From the NCBI GenBank assembly GCA_003228735.1, contig QIFG01000076.1:1-64000 (forward strand): 64,000 bases of DNA, given 5' to 3'. This document shows, piece after piece, positions 7,238 through 15,621 of the stretch; position 1 is the stretch's first letter; each line of letters begins with the position of its first letter. The notes under the pieces are model-generated. The model was not told the origin of the DNA and did not search any database. It saw only the letters and a list, made by a program, of their open reading frames with translations. Both the position numbers and the translations under genes were made by a program. The DNA comes from Zetaproteobacteria bacterium (GTDB taxonomy: Bacteria > Pseudomonadota > Zetaproteobacteria > Mariprofundales > Mariprofundaceae).

Positions 7238-8357
7238 TCGACCTTTGCCTGAAGGCATGAATCATCACAGCACTGACTGCCGCATAGATCACCACGGCCT
7301 GAGCAAGCAGCATCCACATCACCTGACCAGGCTCAATCACCAGAGCCAGAGCAGCCAGTCCCGTTACCAGGCAGAGCGCCACAATCGCTCCCACAACATA
7401 GGCAGGCTCATAGCCCAGCATCAGAAAACGGTGATGCAGGTGATCGCGGCCAACATAGTCAATCCATTCACGCACGCTTTTGACATCGCCGCGCGCAACT
7501 CGAGCGACCGTCGTGTAAATCATGTCAAAGATCATCACCGAGAAGATCAGCACCGGAGCCGAAAATGCCTTGATCGGCCCTTCCGAAGACCAGTCCCCCA
7601 TCACCGCAATACCCGCCATCATCCAGCCGAGATACGTGCTGCCGGAATCCCCGAGAAAGATTCGGGCGGGCCTTTTATAGCGTGCGTTGTCAGGCAGAAA
7701 ACCGATGGCGCCGCCTGCTACAGCCAGACACAGCAACAACATGTAACCCTGTCCCGTAAGCAAAGCCAGCATACCCATCAGGACGCAAACCACCGCCGCC
7801 AATGCGGCCGCAAGGCCATTGATGCCATCGAGAAAATTGAAGGCGTTGGTAATACCGACCATCCATAGAAGGGTCACGACGAATTCTATCGAGTAGCCCC
7901 ACCAGGTTTCAGGGGCCAGCTCAATGTGTACGCCAAAGGCCATCATCAGGCCGCATGCCAGAACCTGAACCAGCAGCTTCCTGCTGGCGCTTACTCCACG
8001 CACATCATCAAACAAGCTGATAAGAGCGACGCAGATGGCCGAGATGCACACGCCCTTCAGAGCCAGGGAATAATTAAAATTCAGGAAGAGCGTCAGGTTA
8101 ACGGCCAGCAAAACAGCTACCCCACCAAGCCGTGGCGTCGGCTGGCCGTGAACTCGCCGTTCGCTGGGAATATCCATGGCGCCCAATCTCGCGGCCAGGC
8201 GGATAATCCAGGGCATCACGGCAAAGCAGATCAGCCCGGCAGACATCACCATCCTGAGGCTCTCTGCAAACATATTGCTATCGGTCCATGGAATGGCGAT
8301 CAACAGCCCTGTGAGAAGAGCGGCAGAGCGCAGCCAGATGGCATCCTTCACAGGCAT
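7227..8357 (-). CDS. Undecaprenyl-phosphate sugar-1-phosphate transferase (WecA/MraY superfamily, GT4 Rfe type)
   Basis: This integral membrane enzyme (376 residues, about 11 spans) should couple a sugar-1-phosphate from a UDP-sugar to undecaprenyl phosphate, the first step in building a lipid-linked glycan on the cytoplasmic face. Visible signatures are HGQPTPRLGG (about 68-77), the metal-binding DDVRG, NAFNFLDGINGLA, the catalytic FLGDSGSTYLG and the cytoplasmic HLHHRFLMLG loop. The last histidine-rich loop fits WecA-like enzymes better than MraY. It overlaps the DegT aminotransferase gene by 10 bases and yggS by 11. It is probably the initiating transferase for the glycan locus. Confidence 0.92.
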   Translation of the reverse strand: MPVKDAIWLRSAALLTGLLIAIPWTDSNMFAESLRMVMSAGLICFAVMPWIIRLAARLGAMDIPSERRVHGQPTPRLGGVAVLLAVNLTLFLNFNYSLALKGVCISAICVALISLFDDVRGVSASRKLLVQVLACGLMMAFGVHIELAPETWWGYSIEFVVTLLWMVGITNAFNFLDGINGLAAALAAVVCVLMGMLALLTGQGYMLLLCLAVAGGAIGFLPDNARYKRPARIFLGDSGSTYLGWMMAGIAVMGDWSSEGPIKAFSAPVLIFSVMIFDMIYTTVARVARGDVKSVREWIDYVGRDHLHHRFLMLGYEPAYVVGAIVALCLVTGLAALALVIEPGQVMWMLLAQAVVIYAAVSAVMIHAFRQRSNGR

Positions 8358-9376
8358 GTCCGCACCGCCTGCTGCATCTGATCTAATTCCGCATCACTGA
8401 AGTCGGCCAACAGCGGCAACGACACACAGTCCCGCCAGGCTTGCTCCGCACCTTTACAACCTGTATCGCCAAGCTGCATGGAAAGTGGCGCCTGCACCGG
8501 ACGGCAGGCTTTGACGCCCCTGGCCCGCAATGCTTCAATCACACTGGCAGCACATCCTTTGGTGCGAACGATATAGCGATAGTGATTACCCTCAGGCAAT
8601 CGCATAACAGGCCGGGCTTCCTTGCCCTCAAACCAGTTATCAAACTCATCGGCAAATTTCATTCTCTCTTCCCGCTCCTTATCCGCTATGGCCAGGCGCG
8701 CTCGGGCCATGGCTGCGTGCATATCGGACAACTGGTGATTGCCCGCGTAGACAGGATGCACGTTTGCACTATCGGCATTGCGCATAGCCAGAACCTCAGA
8801 ATTAAGACCCTCATCCCGGCTCAAAACCATGCCGCCCATGGCGCCGCCCCATGGCTTGGTCGCATAAAAAGAGGCCACAACGACATCGCCAAAGCCGCCC
8901 AATGGCCGGCCATCCAGACAACCGCCGGCTGACTGGGCGATATCCTCAATCACCGGGCAGGGCCATGATTCGGTCACCAGTGTCTCAACCAACCCAAAAG
9001 GGTGCACCAGAACCACGGCATTCAGGCCATCCGCCACCGCCAGGGCGCGCTTGCGGTCCAGCCTGAGGTCATCGGCGCAATCCATGCATACCGGCGTAGC
9101 GCCCGCCGCACGCACGGCATGCAGCACGGCGCTACAGGCGTAGGCCGGGATGCCCACCATGAACTTATCGCGCCCGCCCTTTAAGGCATGAACAGCCAGC
9201 ATCAAGGCGCTGGCGCCGGAATCAAGCGCTGCTGCAAATGGCTGCTGCAAACGGGCGGCCACCTCACTCTCCAAAGTCTGTGCCTCATCGCCCATGGCCA
9301 CATGCCCCGAATCAAGGATCCGCAATACGGCTTCCGAAAAATGTTTGCCGAAGCGTGGACGGGAATGCGGGATCAA
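8348..9376 (-). CDS. DegT/DnrJ/EryC1/StrS family sugar aminotransferase
   Basis: This PLP-dependent enzyme of the aminotransferase class used on nucleotide-keto-sugars has about 342 residues. The PLP lysine is in ATKPWGGAMGG (about Lys174) and the pyridine-nitrogen aspartate in VIEDIAQSAGG. The start is unclear: the usual family start (MIPHSRP) corresponds to a TTG at 9376, while GTG codons further up (to 9388) lie inside the repeat-like sequence that begins there. No clear ribosome-binding site is visible, so the upstream region may have been rearranged by the repeat. It likely makes an amino sugar for the glycan. Confidence 0.85.
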   Translation of the reverse strand: MIPHSRPRFGKHFSEAVLRILDSGHVAMGDEAQTLESEVAARLQQPFAAALDSGASALMLAVHALKGGRDKFMVGIPAYACSAVLHAVRAAGATPVCMDCADDLRLDRKRALAVADGLNAVVLVHPFGLVETLVTESWPCPVIEDIAQSAGGCLDGRPLGGFGDVVVASFYATKPWGGAMGGMVLSRDEGLNSEVLAMRNADSANVHPVYAGNHQLSDMHAAMARARLAIADKEREERMKFADEFDNWFEGKEARPVMRLPEGNHYRYIVRTKGCAASVIEALRARGVKACRPVQAPLSMQLGDTGCKGAEQAWRDCVSLPLLADFSDAELDQMQQAVRTCL

Positions 9377-9602
9377 GAAAAACACCACGGAGACACAAAA
9401 GCACAGAGAAGCTGGATGTTATTTTCCTGAGATGGAAAACCGCCAGCCTTTGAATGCTCCGGCCTGCGAACCAGGCCGCGCCAATCCAATGAACACATTC
9501 CCTTTATCCCTGTGTGATTCGGGGCGGTCTGCCCCTCACCCTGCGGGCTCCCTTGCGTGCGTCCAAACGGCAGAACTGCCTTTTTGTCTCTGTGGCTTGT
9601 TT
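9374..9602. repeat. Degenerate CCAC-GGAGACACAAAAG element, copy E
   Basis: The two ends are inverted: AAAAACACCACGGAGACACAAAAG at the left matches the complement of CTTTTTGTCTCTGTGGCTTGTTTT at the right. The middle contains compact hairpins at 9460-9478 (CGGCCTG/CAGGCCG), 9521-9535 (GGGGC/GCCCC) and 9569-9580 (GGCAG/CTGCC). It is similar in style to the other CCACAAAG repeats but divergent. It fills the gap between the PIG-L gene stop and the aminotransferase start; I see no convincing gene in it. Confidence 0.6.
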
Positions 9603-10217
9603 TCAAAGCTGCATGCGAATAGGAACAAAGGCCTCGGCGCTGTTCAGGCGACCATGCAGCCCCCTGAAATGCGCCGTGGATTCGGCGATATCCAGCACAT
9701 TCATCCCCTGGATATTCGTACGCTCTACCTGTGAGGCGTGCGCCTGCAGGGCCTGCCGCTTTTTCTCCATGGTTGTGCTGATATCCATAAACACGCTCGG
9801 ATCGAACTCGTTGCTGGTTGGCGTTTCATAAGCCAGAATGTTTGGTACAAATCTTGTGGCCGAATGCGCTGCACGGGACAATATGCGGTGATCCTGATGC
9901 GTATCCACATAATGATTCACAAACACCATGTCCGGCCCAAGCGCCGCTACCAGGCTCTCAATACACTCAATGAGCTTGTCCGCCACGGTAGGCAGCTCCG
10001 TATCGTTGAAGCCGCCCCAGTGAACTTTGCTGACGCCAAGAATACGGGCAGAGGCCTCCTGCTCGGCGCGGCGCACTTTCCCCTCGCCGCCTTTGGCTCC
10101 GTCTGTCGCCACAAACACATGGATGTCCACCCCCTTGCCGGCATATGCCGCCAGCGTACCGCCACAGCCGATTTCCACATCATCCGGATGAGCAGCCAAA
10201 GCAAGAATTGTATTCAT
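9603..10217 (-). CDS. PIG-L (LmbE-like) family deacetylase
   Basis: The 204-residue protein is a zinc-dependent N-acetyl-sugar deacetylase type. The metal-binding motif AAHPDDVEIGCGG (His10, Asp13) and the second motif DTHQDH (about 105-110) are intact. Known relatives remove acetyl from GlcNAc linked to inositol, cysteinyl conjugates or antibiotics. Here the neighbours (aminotransferase downstream, WbqC overlapping upstream by 4 bases, ATGA) suggest action on a sugar of the surface glycan. The stop codon lies at the edge of the copy E repeat. Confidence 0.9.
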   Translation of the reverse strand: MNTILALAAHPDDVEIGCGGTLAAYAGKGVDIHVFVATDGAKGGEGKVRRAEQEASARILGVSKVHWGGFNDTELPTVADKLIECIESLVAALGPDMVFVNHYVDTHQDHRILSRAAHSATRFVPNILAYETPTSNEFDPSVFMDISTTMEKKRQALQAHASQVERTNIQGMNVLDIAESTAHFRGLHGRLNSAEAFVPIRMQL

Positions 10218-10906
10218 CGAATCACTCCTCCCATCTGCCGGATCACATCCGGCGCCTCAGGACCGACGTTAAACAGCAAATCCACAACCGACAAGTGTGA
10301 AACAAACTCTCCGTACAACTGATCATAGACCGGTGCGGCCACATCCTGATAGCACACATCGATACCGGCCTCGGAGAATTTCCCTGTTTGCATGTACTTT
10401 TTGCCATCAATGCCGGCAAGGTAACCGGTTGCCCCAATTTCCCTGCACAGTCCAATCAGCCGGTCGGTCGGGTCGGAATCCGATGTCTGCATTTGAGAGG
10501 CGAGATGCAAAGGCGCGACACACTCAAGCATGCCGCCAAGCAGATGAATCAGGGCGACATTCATATCACTCAGCCTCTGCCACGGCCGCATCATGGTAGA
10601 ATGGATATCCGTCCAGTAATACTGGAAATAGGGCGCCTTGCCATAAGCCTGTTCCAGAGCCGCTGACTGCTTTCGCAGCCAAGTACCTTCTACAATCCCG
10701 ACTTCATTGATATGGGCGGGAAAGCGATAGTGCACCGGCACAGTTAGCCACTGTGCGCCGTTTGCTGTTTTAATGCGGTTACGGTTTTGCCAGTCATTTT
10801 TGTGGAACTGCACCGTATCCAGAATAACAAAGGCATCGGCCGACATCCATTTGTGAAAAAACCCGGGCCAGGGCAGGTAGTTTGGCTGATGTATCGTGGC
10901 CAGCAT
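10214..10906 (-). CDS. WbqC family protein
   Basis: The 230-residue protein starts with the family signature ATIHQPNYLPWPGFFHKWMSADAFVILDTVQFHKNDWQNRNRIK and continues with TVPVHY, matching WbqC-like proteins over the whole length. WbqC proteins occur in O-antigen and other glycan clusters; their biochemical role is not firmly established. The ATG lies only a base or two from the end of repeat copy B, so the ribosome-binding region (GCAGGGTTAGGCTA) is formed by the repeat. It is coupled by a 4-base overlap to the PIG-L gene. Confidence 0.87.
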   Translation of the reverse strand: MLATIHQPNYLPWPGFFHKWMSADAFVILDTVQFHKNDWQNRNRIKTANGAQWLTVPVHYRFPAHINEVGIVEGTWLRKQSAALEQAYGKAPYFQYYWTDIHSTMMRPWQRLSDMNVALIHLLGGMLECVAPLHLASQMQTSDSDPTDRLIGLCREIGATGYLAGIDGKKYMQTGKFSEAGIDVCYQDVAAPVYDQLYGEFVSHLSVVDLLFNVGPEAPDVIRQMGGVIR

Positions 10907-10907
10907 T

Positions 10908-11085
10908 AGCCTAACCCTGCAAAGCCGGAATCAAACAGGAAAAGATTGAACCACAAAGGCACTAAGACACAAAGCGTAAAGACAATATGAATCAATCCGT
11001 CCTGTTTTTCCATATTCTTCGTGACTTTGTGCCTTTGTGGTAAAATATCTTGTGCTTTTTGCATTAGACTTTCGTTAGTAAGAGA
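10908..11085 (-). repeat. CCACAAAGGCACAAAG-type intergenic repeat, copy B (complete)
   Basis: This is the uninterrupted version, about 175 bases. One end is TAACCCTGCAAAGCCGG and the other GCATTAGACTTTCGTTAGTAAG. Between them lie two near-complementary arms: ACCACAAAGGCACTAAGACA on one side and GACTTTGTGCCTTTGTGGTA on the other, so the transcript could fold into a long hairpin. It is inverted relative to copy A and parallel to copy C. Its right end includes the TAA stop of the PHP-domain gene (11075-11077) and its left end the region just before the wbqC-like start. Confidence 0.9.
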
Positions 11086-12502
11086 ATACATGTACCAGGA
11101 AGGGGTTTGCCTCCATCTGGCCGCTGCGCACGCGGATCACATGCGGGCCCGGGGCAAGCTGTAAAATCTCCTGCATGGGGGTCTGCAGACTCACCTGTGA
11201 CCGAACCACGACCTTGCCATCCACAACCACCTCGGCTTTCAGACTGAATGGTGCTGCCGACGTCTGAGATGGCGTCAAGTCAACCAGCTCCATATGCAAA
11301 ATGACCTGGGAAACCACCTTTTTCTCATCGCCGGGAATAAGCCGTGTGCCTGTCATGTCTTGCAGATGAAGCTTTTTAGCTCCGATATTCCGGTCTCCGG
11401 GCATATGCCAGGCCACCATATGGCCCTTCTTCATTGCCTCCAGTACGACTTCCGGACTGCGCCCCCCGGCCCATACATCCATGGGATAATTGCCGAGAGA
11501 TTCGTTGGCCATGCCTTCAAAATGAAAGTCTCCGGCTGCAACGGCCCAGATCGGACGTTCATGCTCGCCTTTCATGTATCCCATGAGGTAACGATCCCAC
11601 AAACCTCCGGGCACGGTGTTGCTGTCCGTATCTCCGTATTTTGCTGCAAAGGCATCCGCCGTCGGATCCTGAAAGGCGCGTAAACTGTAAGGCAGGGTAC
11701 TAAGCTGCACATCCATGGACCCTGAACGCACACCGGAAAGCGTGCCGGGGTGCGTCCAGACAACAAACAATCCCTGCTCACGTGCGCTCTCAATAAAATC
11801 TACATCAGGATCAATCTCCGCTTTGTCCAGCCAGGCAAAAGAGAAGGCGGCGCATGAGCCCAATAAGATCAGTAAGGGAATGCGCTTTCGGCGAAAAACC
11901 AGCAGCAACAGTACAGACAACAACGCAAGCGATGCCCATACGGCCAGGGAAAACCATGGATGCTGACGCACATTCCGCAAATCATAGCTGGGCAGGGCTT
12001 CCACCTGTTCCGGTGTTTCTATGCCAAGAGTGATGAAATGCCTGTCTGCTTCATGCAGGGTCAAACCCTTCAGAGCCTTGGTGGTAATTTCATCCCAGGA
12101 CAGACCACTGATGGGCATGCCAGTCCAGTAGTACGAAGGCGTAGACTCCGTACCTGCAAACAGTGTCATCTTCGGAATTGTGGAACGCACTTGCTTCAAG
12201 CCATCAAAAAAAGCGTCAAGCCCCGTGGTGTACAGTGAAGGTCTTTCATATGTATAGCCCAGTATCTGGGGCGCCGGCTCCAATCCAAAGCGGATGCCGG
12301 TTCGATCATGCTCGGTATAAGCCAGCACCTGGATGCCGCGCTTCTGCGCCATGATGGCCAGCTCACGCATACCATGTTTGCCATCCGAATGCGTGGATCG
12401 GACATCAATCACAGCTCGAAGAGGCTGGTCCAGAGCCTCTGCCGCAGCCGGAACGGTCTGTATCCACACTGCAATTAATAGAAACGGCAAGAACTTATGC
12501 AT
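11075..12502 (-). CDS. PHP-domain protein with signal peptide and inserted membrane hairpin
   Basis: The 475-residue product begins with a signal peptide (to about residue 22) followed by PHP-superfamily features: DVRSTHSDGKHGMRELAIMAQKRGIQVLAYTEHD (33-66), FAGTES (115-120), WTHPGTLSG (249-257) and AAGDFHFEG further on. The first motif is degenerate: an Arg stands where a metal-binding His is expected. Two membrane spans (about 183-203 and 208-225) interrupt the hydrolase domain, and a beta-rich C-terminal part follows. PHP enzymes cleave phosphoesters; the substrate is unknown. I start at the ATG at 12502, 8 bases inside the GT4 gene; the frame stays open far upstream but overlaps that gene entirely. 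The stop codon is supplied by repeat copy B. Confidence 0.7.
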   Translation of the reverse strand: MHKFLPFLLIAVWIQTVPAAAEALDQPLRAVIDVRSTHSDGKHGMRELAIMAQKRGIQVLAYTEHDRTGIRFGLEPAPQILGYTYERPSLYTTGLDAFFDGLKQVRSTIPKMTLFAGTESTPSYYWTGMPISGLSWDEITTKALKGLTLHEADRHFITLGIETPEQVEALPSYDLRNVRQHPWFSLAVWASLALLSVLLLLVFRRKRIPLLILLGSCAAFSFAWLDKAEIDPDVDFIESAREQGLFVVWTHPGTLSGVRSGSMDVQLSTLPYSLRAFQDPTADAFAAKYGDTDSNTVPGGLWDRYLMGYMKGEHERPIWAVAAGDFHFEGMANESLGNYPMDVWAGGRSPEVVLEAMKKGHMVAWHMPGDRNIGAKKLHLQDMTGTRLIPGDEKKVVSQVILHMELVDLTPSQTSAAPFSLKAEVVVDGKVVVRSQVSLQTPMQEILQLAPGPHVIRVRSGQMEANPFLVHVFSY

Positions 12503-13622
12503 GCTTAAGCAACCCCTCATATAATCGTAGCAATTTATCCACCATCGCCTCGACAGAGTAGGATCGAGCCCTGTTGCGTGCAGCTTCAGACACAATGGAA
12601 GGCCGGGATTGAAGCAGGGCATCTGCAACTTCATCAGGACAATCCGCATTAACACGCGCGCCAACACGATCGTCCACAAGTTCACGCAAACCGCAAACAT
12701 CGGCCACAATGCACGGCAGACCAGCGGCCATGGCCTCCACAACGACCCTGCCCATTCCCTCGTTACGGGATAATAGCACAAAACAATCTGCCGACTGCAA
12801 AAACGGCAAGGGGTTCGCCCAGCCTGTAAAATGCACTTGGTCCCGGATATTCAGATGGTCAGCCAGTGATTGCAGGTCGAAAAGCTCCGGCCCGTCGCCA
12901 ATAATGGCCAGCCGGGCGTTTTCATCCCTGTTCACAACCTCACGCCAGGCATGAAGCAAGCGATCCATGCCCTTGATCGCCACCAGACGCCCGACACTTA
13001 CCGCCTGCCATGCCTTCCTGCCATCGCTTCTTGCGTGGGACTGACTAATAATATCTTCAACATCCACGCCGCTGTGCACAACATGCCACTGGGTGGCATT
13101 ACCAATTTTCAGGGCGAGGTGATCATCTCGTTCCTGCGGGGTCAGCGCCACCAGCGCATGACATCGCCGTGCCAGAAAACGCTCGGCCAGGATGAAGAAT
13201 CCTGTTGCCAGCCGCCCGTAATACCCATGAAAAATATGCCCGTGCGGCGTATGCACAACCGCTCCGGCTTTCTTCCATGCCGCCAGACGTCCCAAGGCCC
13301 CGGCCTTGGATGTATGCGTGTGAACAACATCGAATTTCCCGGAAAGCAGCTTGCGGATTTGAAAGAAGGCGCGCAGATCATGGATGGGAGATGGTCGCCG
13401 GAACAGTGTTGGCAATATTTGAACCACGCCGCCTGCCAGAGTGAACTGCGCAAGCGATTTCTCCGTAGCCAGGCCCTCCTCCGAACCCATTTCAGACTCC
13501 ACACTCGGCCCCATAGCCAGAACAACCTCATGGCCGGCCTGCAATTGCCCCCTTGCCGACAGCAGCGTATTGACTGCCGAACCACCACGATCCATCCGGG
13601 TAATCAGATGCAGGATTTTCAT
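12495..13622 (-). CDS. GT4 family glycosyltransferase
   Basis: The 375-residue GT-B protein opens with MKILHLITRMDRGGSAVNTL, the nucleotide/acceptor loop typical of GT4, has VHTHTSKAGALGRLAAWK in the N-terminal domain, SVGRLVAIKGMDRLLHAW at the domain link, and the donor-binding EX7E-like segment LLSRNEGMGRVVVEAMAAGLP in the C-terminal domain. It should transfer a sugar from a nucleotide donor to the growing lipid-linked glycan in the cytoplasm. It lies 4 bases after the methyltransferase gene in the same operon. Donor and linkage cannot be deduced. Confidence 0.9.
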   Translation of the reverse strand: MKILHLITRMDRGGSAVNTLLSARGQLQAGHEVVLAMGPSVESEMGSEEGLATEKSLAQFTLAGGVVQILPTLFRRPSPIHDLRAFFQIRKLLSGKFDVVHTHTSKAGALGRLAAWKKAGAVVHTPHGHIFHGYYGRLATGFFILAERFLARRCHALVALTPQERDDHLALKIGNATQWHVVHSGVDVEDIISQSHARSDGRKAWQAVSVGRLVAIKGMDRLLHAWREVVNRDENARLAIIGDGPELFDLQSLADHLNIRDQVHFTGWANPLPFLQSADCFVLLSRNEGMGRVVVEAMAAGLPCIVADVCGLRELVDDRVGARVNADCPDEVADALLQSRPSIVSEAARNRARSYSVEAMVDKLLRLYEGLLKHA

Positions 13623-13626
13623 GTGC

Positions 13627-14448
13627 TTAGCTCTTCCTCGCTACAACAAACAGTGAAGGGGAAACCATATGCCCCACGCCCACCAAGGAAAACATACTCA
13701 CCAGAACGCCGACACAATACTTGCAAAACCGGCAACGTTCTTTTGTGTCGTAAACACCCTCTTTACTCAGGCTCGAAGAGTGAAATTTGACATCCCCAAG
13801 CCCGGCATCTGCAAGCATACGATTAAGGAAAAATGGTTCCAAGCCGTAGTCATGAGTGATTAACATCGAATCGAGATGCGATCTCACCCTTACAGGCAAT
13901 TTTGAAGCAACCTGATGGATGATCCTGTGAAGACGGGCATTCGGCACGCGAATAATGAGGGTTCCGCCCTTGCTCATGCGCTTGGATGCATCAGCAAGCA
14001 GTTGCCAAGGATGCTCTACCTGATCCAGTACATTGATCATTAGTACGGCATCAAATGACCCTGCAGACAGCTGATCCATGCTCTCGACCATATGTTTACT
14101 CACGGATGGCTCTCTCAAGGTGCTATTTGCCAGAGCAGGATCGACTCCCCATACGTCCCAGCCCAATACGGCTGCCTGAGCCATAAGTGCGCCTCCACCA
14201 CATCCGACATCAAGCAGTCTTCCGGGCTTTGAGGAATCGAGGAGCGAAATAGCCTTTGAATACACTGCGTGGCGCTTCTTACCGCGCCATTCACGCGGGT
14301 AGCGATCTGCATAATCGCCGTACTGGATGTTTCTTGATGGATATGCAAAAACTACCCCGCAATCCGGACATCTGTAGAACAGCCGCTCCCCACGCGAAAA
14401 AGCCGGGGAGGAAATCGTAGCGCAGTAAGGACAGTCAGGCCCCTGCAT
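13627..14448 (-). CDS. Class I SAM-dependent methyltransferase with N-terminal zinc ribbon
   Basis: The product is about 273 residues. An N-terminal four-cysteine zinc ribbon (CPYCATISSPAFSRGERLFYRCPDCGVVF) precedes the Rossmann methyltransferase core, whose SAM-binding loop is GRLLDVGCGGGALM and whose later motif is DAVLMINVLDQVEHP. This ribbon-plus-methyltransferase arrangement is frequent in sugar C- or O-methyltransferases of glycan clusters. Two starts are possible: 14469, overlapping the preceding GT4 by 35 bases, or the ATG at 14448 used here, overlapping by 14. A similar protein is at 27846-28763. Confidence 0.85.
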   Translation of the reverse strand: MQGPDCPYCATISSPAFSRGERLFYRCPDCGVVFAYPSRNIQYGDYADRYPREWRGKKRHAVYSKAISLLDSSKPGRLLDVGCGGGALMAQAAVLGWDVWGVDPALANSTLREPSVSKHMVESMDQLSAGSFDAVLMINVLDQVEHPWQLLADASKRMSKGGTLIIRVPNARLHRIIHQVASKLPVRVRSHLDSMLITHDYGLEPFFLNRMLADAGLGDVKFHSSSLSKEGVYDTKERCRFCKYCVGVLVSMFSLVGVGHMVSPSLFVVARKS

Positions 14449-15619
14449 TTCCGGGTATTGCCTCGACAAGATTTAGGAAGGCCTGGTCGTGTTTGGACCA
14501 CGCATAAAGCCGAGCTACCTGGGAACGCAGTTCGGATGCACGCCTCGAATGATCCACCTTCATTTCAAGAACCTCCCGAGTCGAACAAGCCAAAGCCAAA
14601 GGAGTAGCAGTATCTGCAACAACATTGTATGGAATGGAACTGACGACCTCAGGATTGGCGCCTACTGGTGTGGCAACTACAGGTAACCCGCATGCATTAG
14701 CCTCGATGGTGACAAGACCAAAGCCTTCCAGAGACCTCGTAGGCAGCATAAACGCATCGGCTGCCTGCATGCGTTGCATCACCTCTTCTTCCGGCAGAAA
14801 TCCTGTAAACTCCACGCGATCATCTACGCCAAGCTCCCCGGCCAGGCATTTTAGCGGCGCAAGCAGCCCCCCCGCACCCATCACACACCAGCGGACATCC
14901 GGCATTTCATGGCTCAACATGGATGCCGCCTGCACCAACATATCAACGCCTGTGCGAGGAACAAGGTTGCGCAAAGTAACGATCACCGGACCGTGCCACC
15001 CCAGGCTTTTGCGAACCTTAGCACGCTCATCTGCCTGCATAGGTTCAGGAAGGCGCACACCGCCCGGCAGCAGGGAGACACGGTTATCCGGCAACCCGAA
15101 ATTGTCTTTCAACCGGCTCAGGCTGAATTTACTCAGCACCTCCAGATGGTCGGCGCTCGAATACACATTCGCTTCCAGGCGGCGCATCGCCAATGCAACC
15201 AACCTGTGCAGCCAGTTCCAGTCCAGGCCGTGACGAGTGACATATTCCTCAAAAGCAAACGAATGGATCACCTGCAAGCGTGGCAGACGGCAACCGGCAC
15301 GCAACAAAGCCCACATGGTAAAAGGCTGCTCGGAAACCACCATGTCAAAGCTGTTATGATGCTCACGCCACCAGGCCCTGGCTCCCTTCCACAACTGGAG
15401 CAGGCCTGCAATACCCCGCTCTCCAGAATACGGCAGACGGTGCTCGACAACACCCGGCGCAACCTCAAGTTGCAAAGCTGCACACGCCTCGGACTGGCGG
15501 CTCAGCAGCGTCACCTCATGCCCGGCTTCAACCAGGGCGCGCAGGTGATTGACCAGCATCCTTTCTGCTCCGCCGATCACCTTTTCGGCGGACACATCGG
15601 CAACCATGAGAATTCTCAT
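14435..15619 (-). CDS. GT4 family glycosyltransferase
   Basis: The 394-residue GT-B protein begins MRILMVADVSAEKVIGGAERMLVNHL and has the C-terminal donor-binding segment LPTRSLEGFGLVTIEANACGLPVVATPVG. TLRNLVPRTGVDMLVQAA marks the start of the second domain. It probably adds one sugar to the glycan. The ATG is immediately next to the end of the 268-bp inverted-repeat element, so its upstream region, including any ribosome-binding site (only AACAGGCCCTGA is visible), is made of that element. Confidence 0.9.
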   Translation of the reverse strand: MRILMVADVSAEKVIGGAERMLVNHLRALVEAGHEVTLLSRQSEACAALQLEVAPGVVEHRLPYSGERGIAGLLQLWKGARAWWREHHNSFDMVVSEQPFTMWALLRAGCRLPRLQVIHSFAFEEYVTRHGLDWNWLHRLVALAMRRLEANVYSSADHLEVLSKFSLSRLKDNFGLPDNRVSLLPGGVRLPEPMQADERAKVRKSLGWHGPVIVTLRNLVPRTGVDMLVQAASMLSHEMPDVRWCVMGAGGLLAPLKCLAGELGVDDRVEFTGFLPEEEVMQRMQAADAFMLPTRSLEGFGLVTIEANACGLPVVATPVGANPEVVSSIPYNVVADTATPLALACSTREVLEMKVDHSRRASELRSQVARLYAWSKHDQAFLNLVEAIPGNAGA

Positions 15620-15621
15620 TC

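Noticed and set aside
9569-9585. GGCAG-AA-CTGCC followed by TTTTT as a terminator
   Set aside because: It points to the plus strand, where no gene is being transcribed, and lies inside repeat copy E.
9373-9606. 77-codon frame on the minus strand and overlapping plus-strand frames
   Set aside because: They run through the copy E repeat and its hairpins; composition is not protein-like.
12503-12781. N-terminal extension of the PHP-domain protein
   Set aside because: It overlaps the GT4 gene completely and lacks signal-peptide logic; the ATG at 12502 gives a normal signal peptide.
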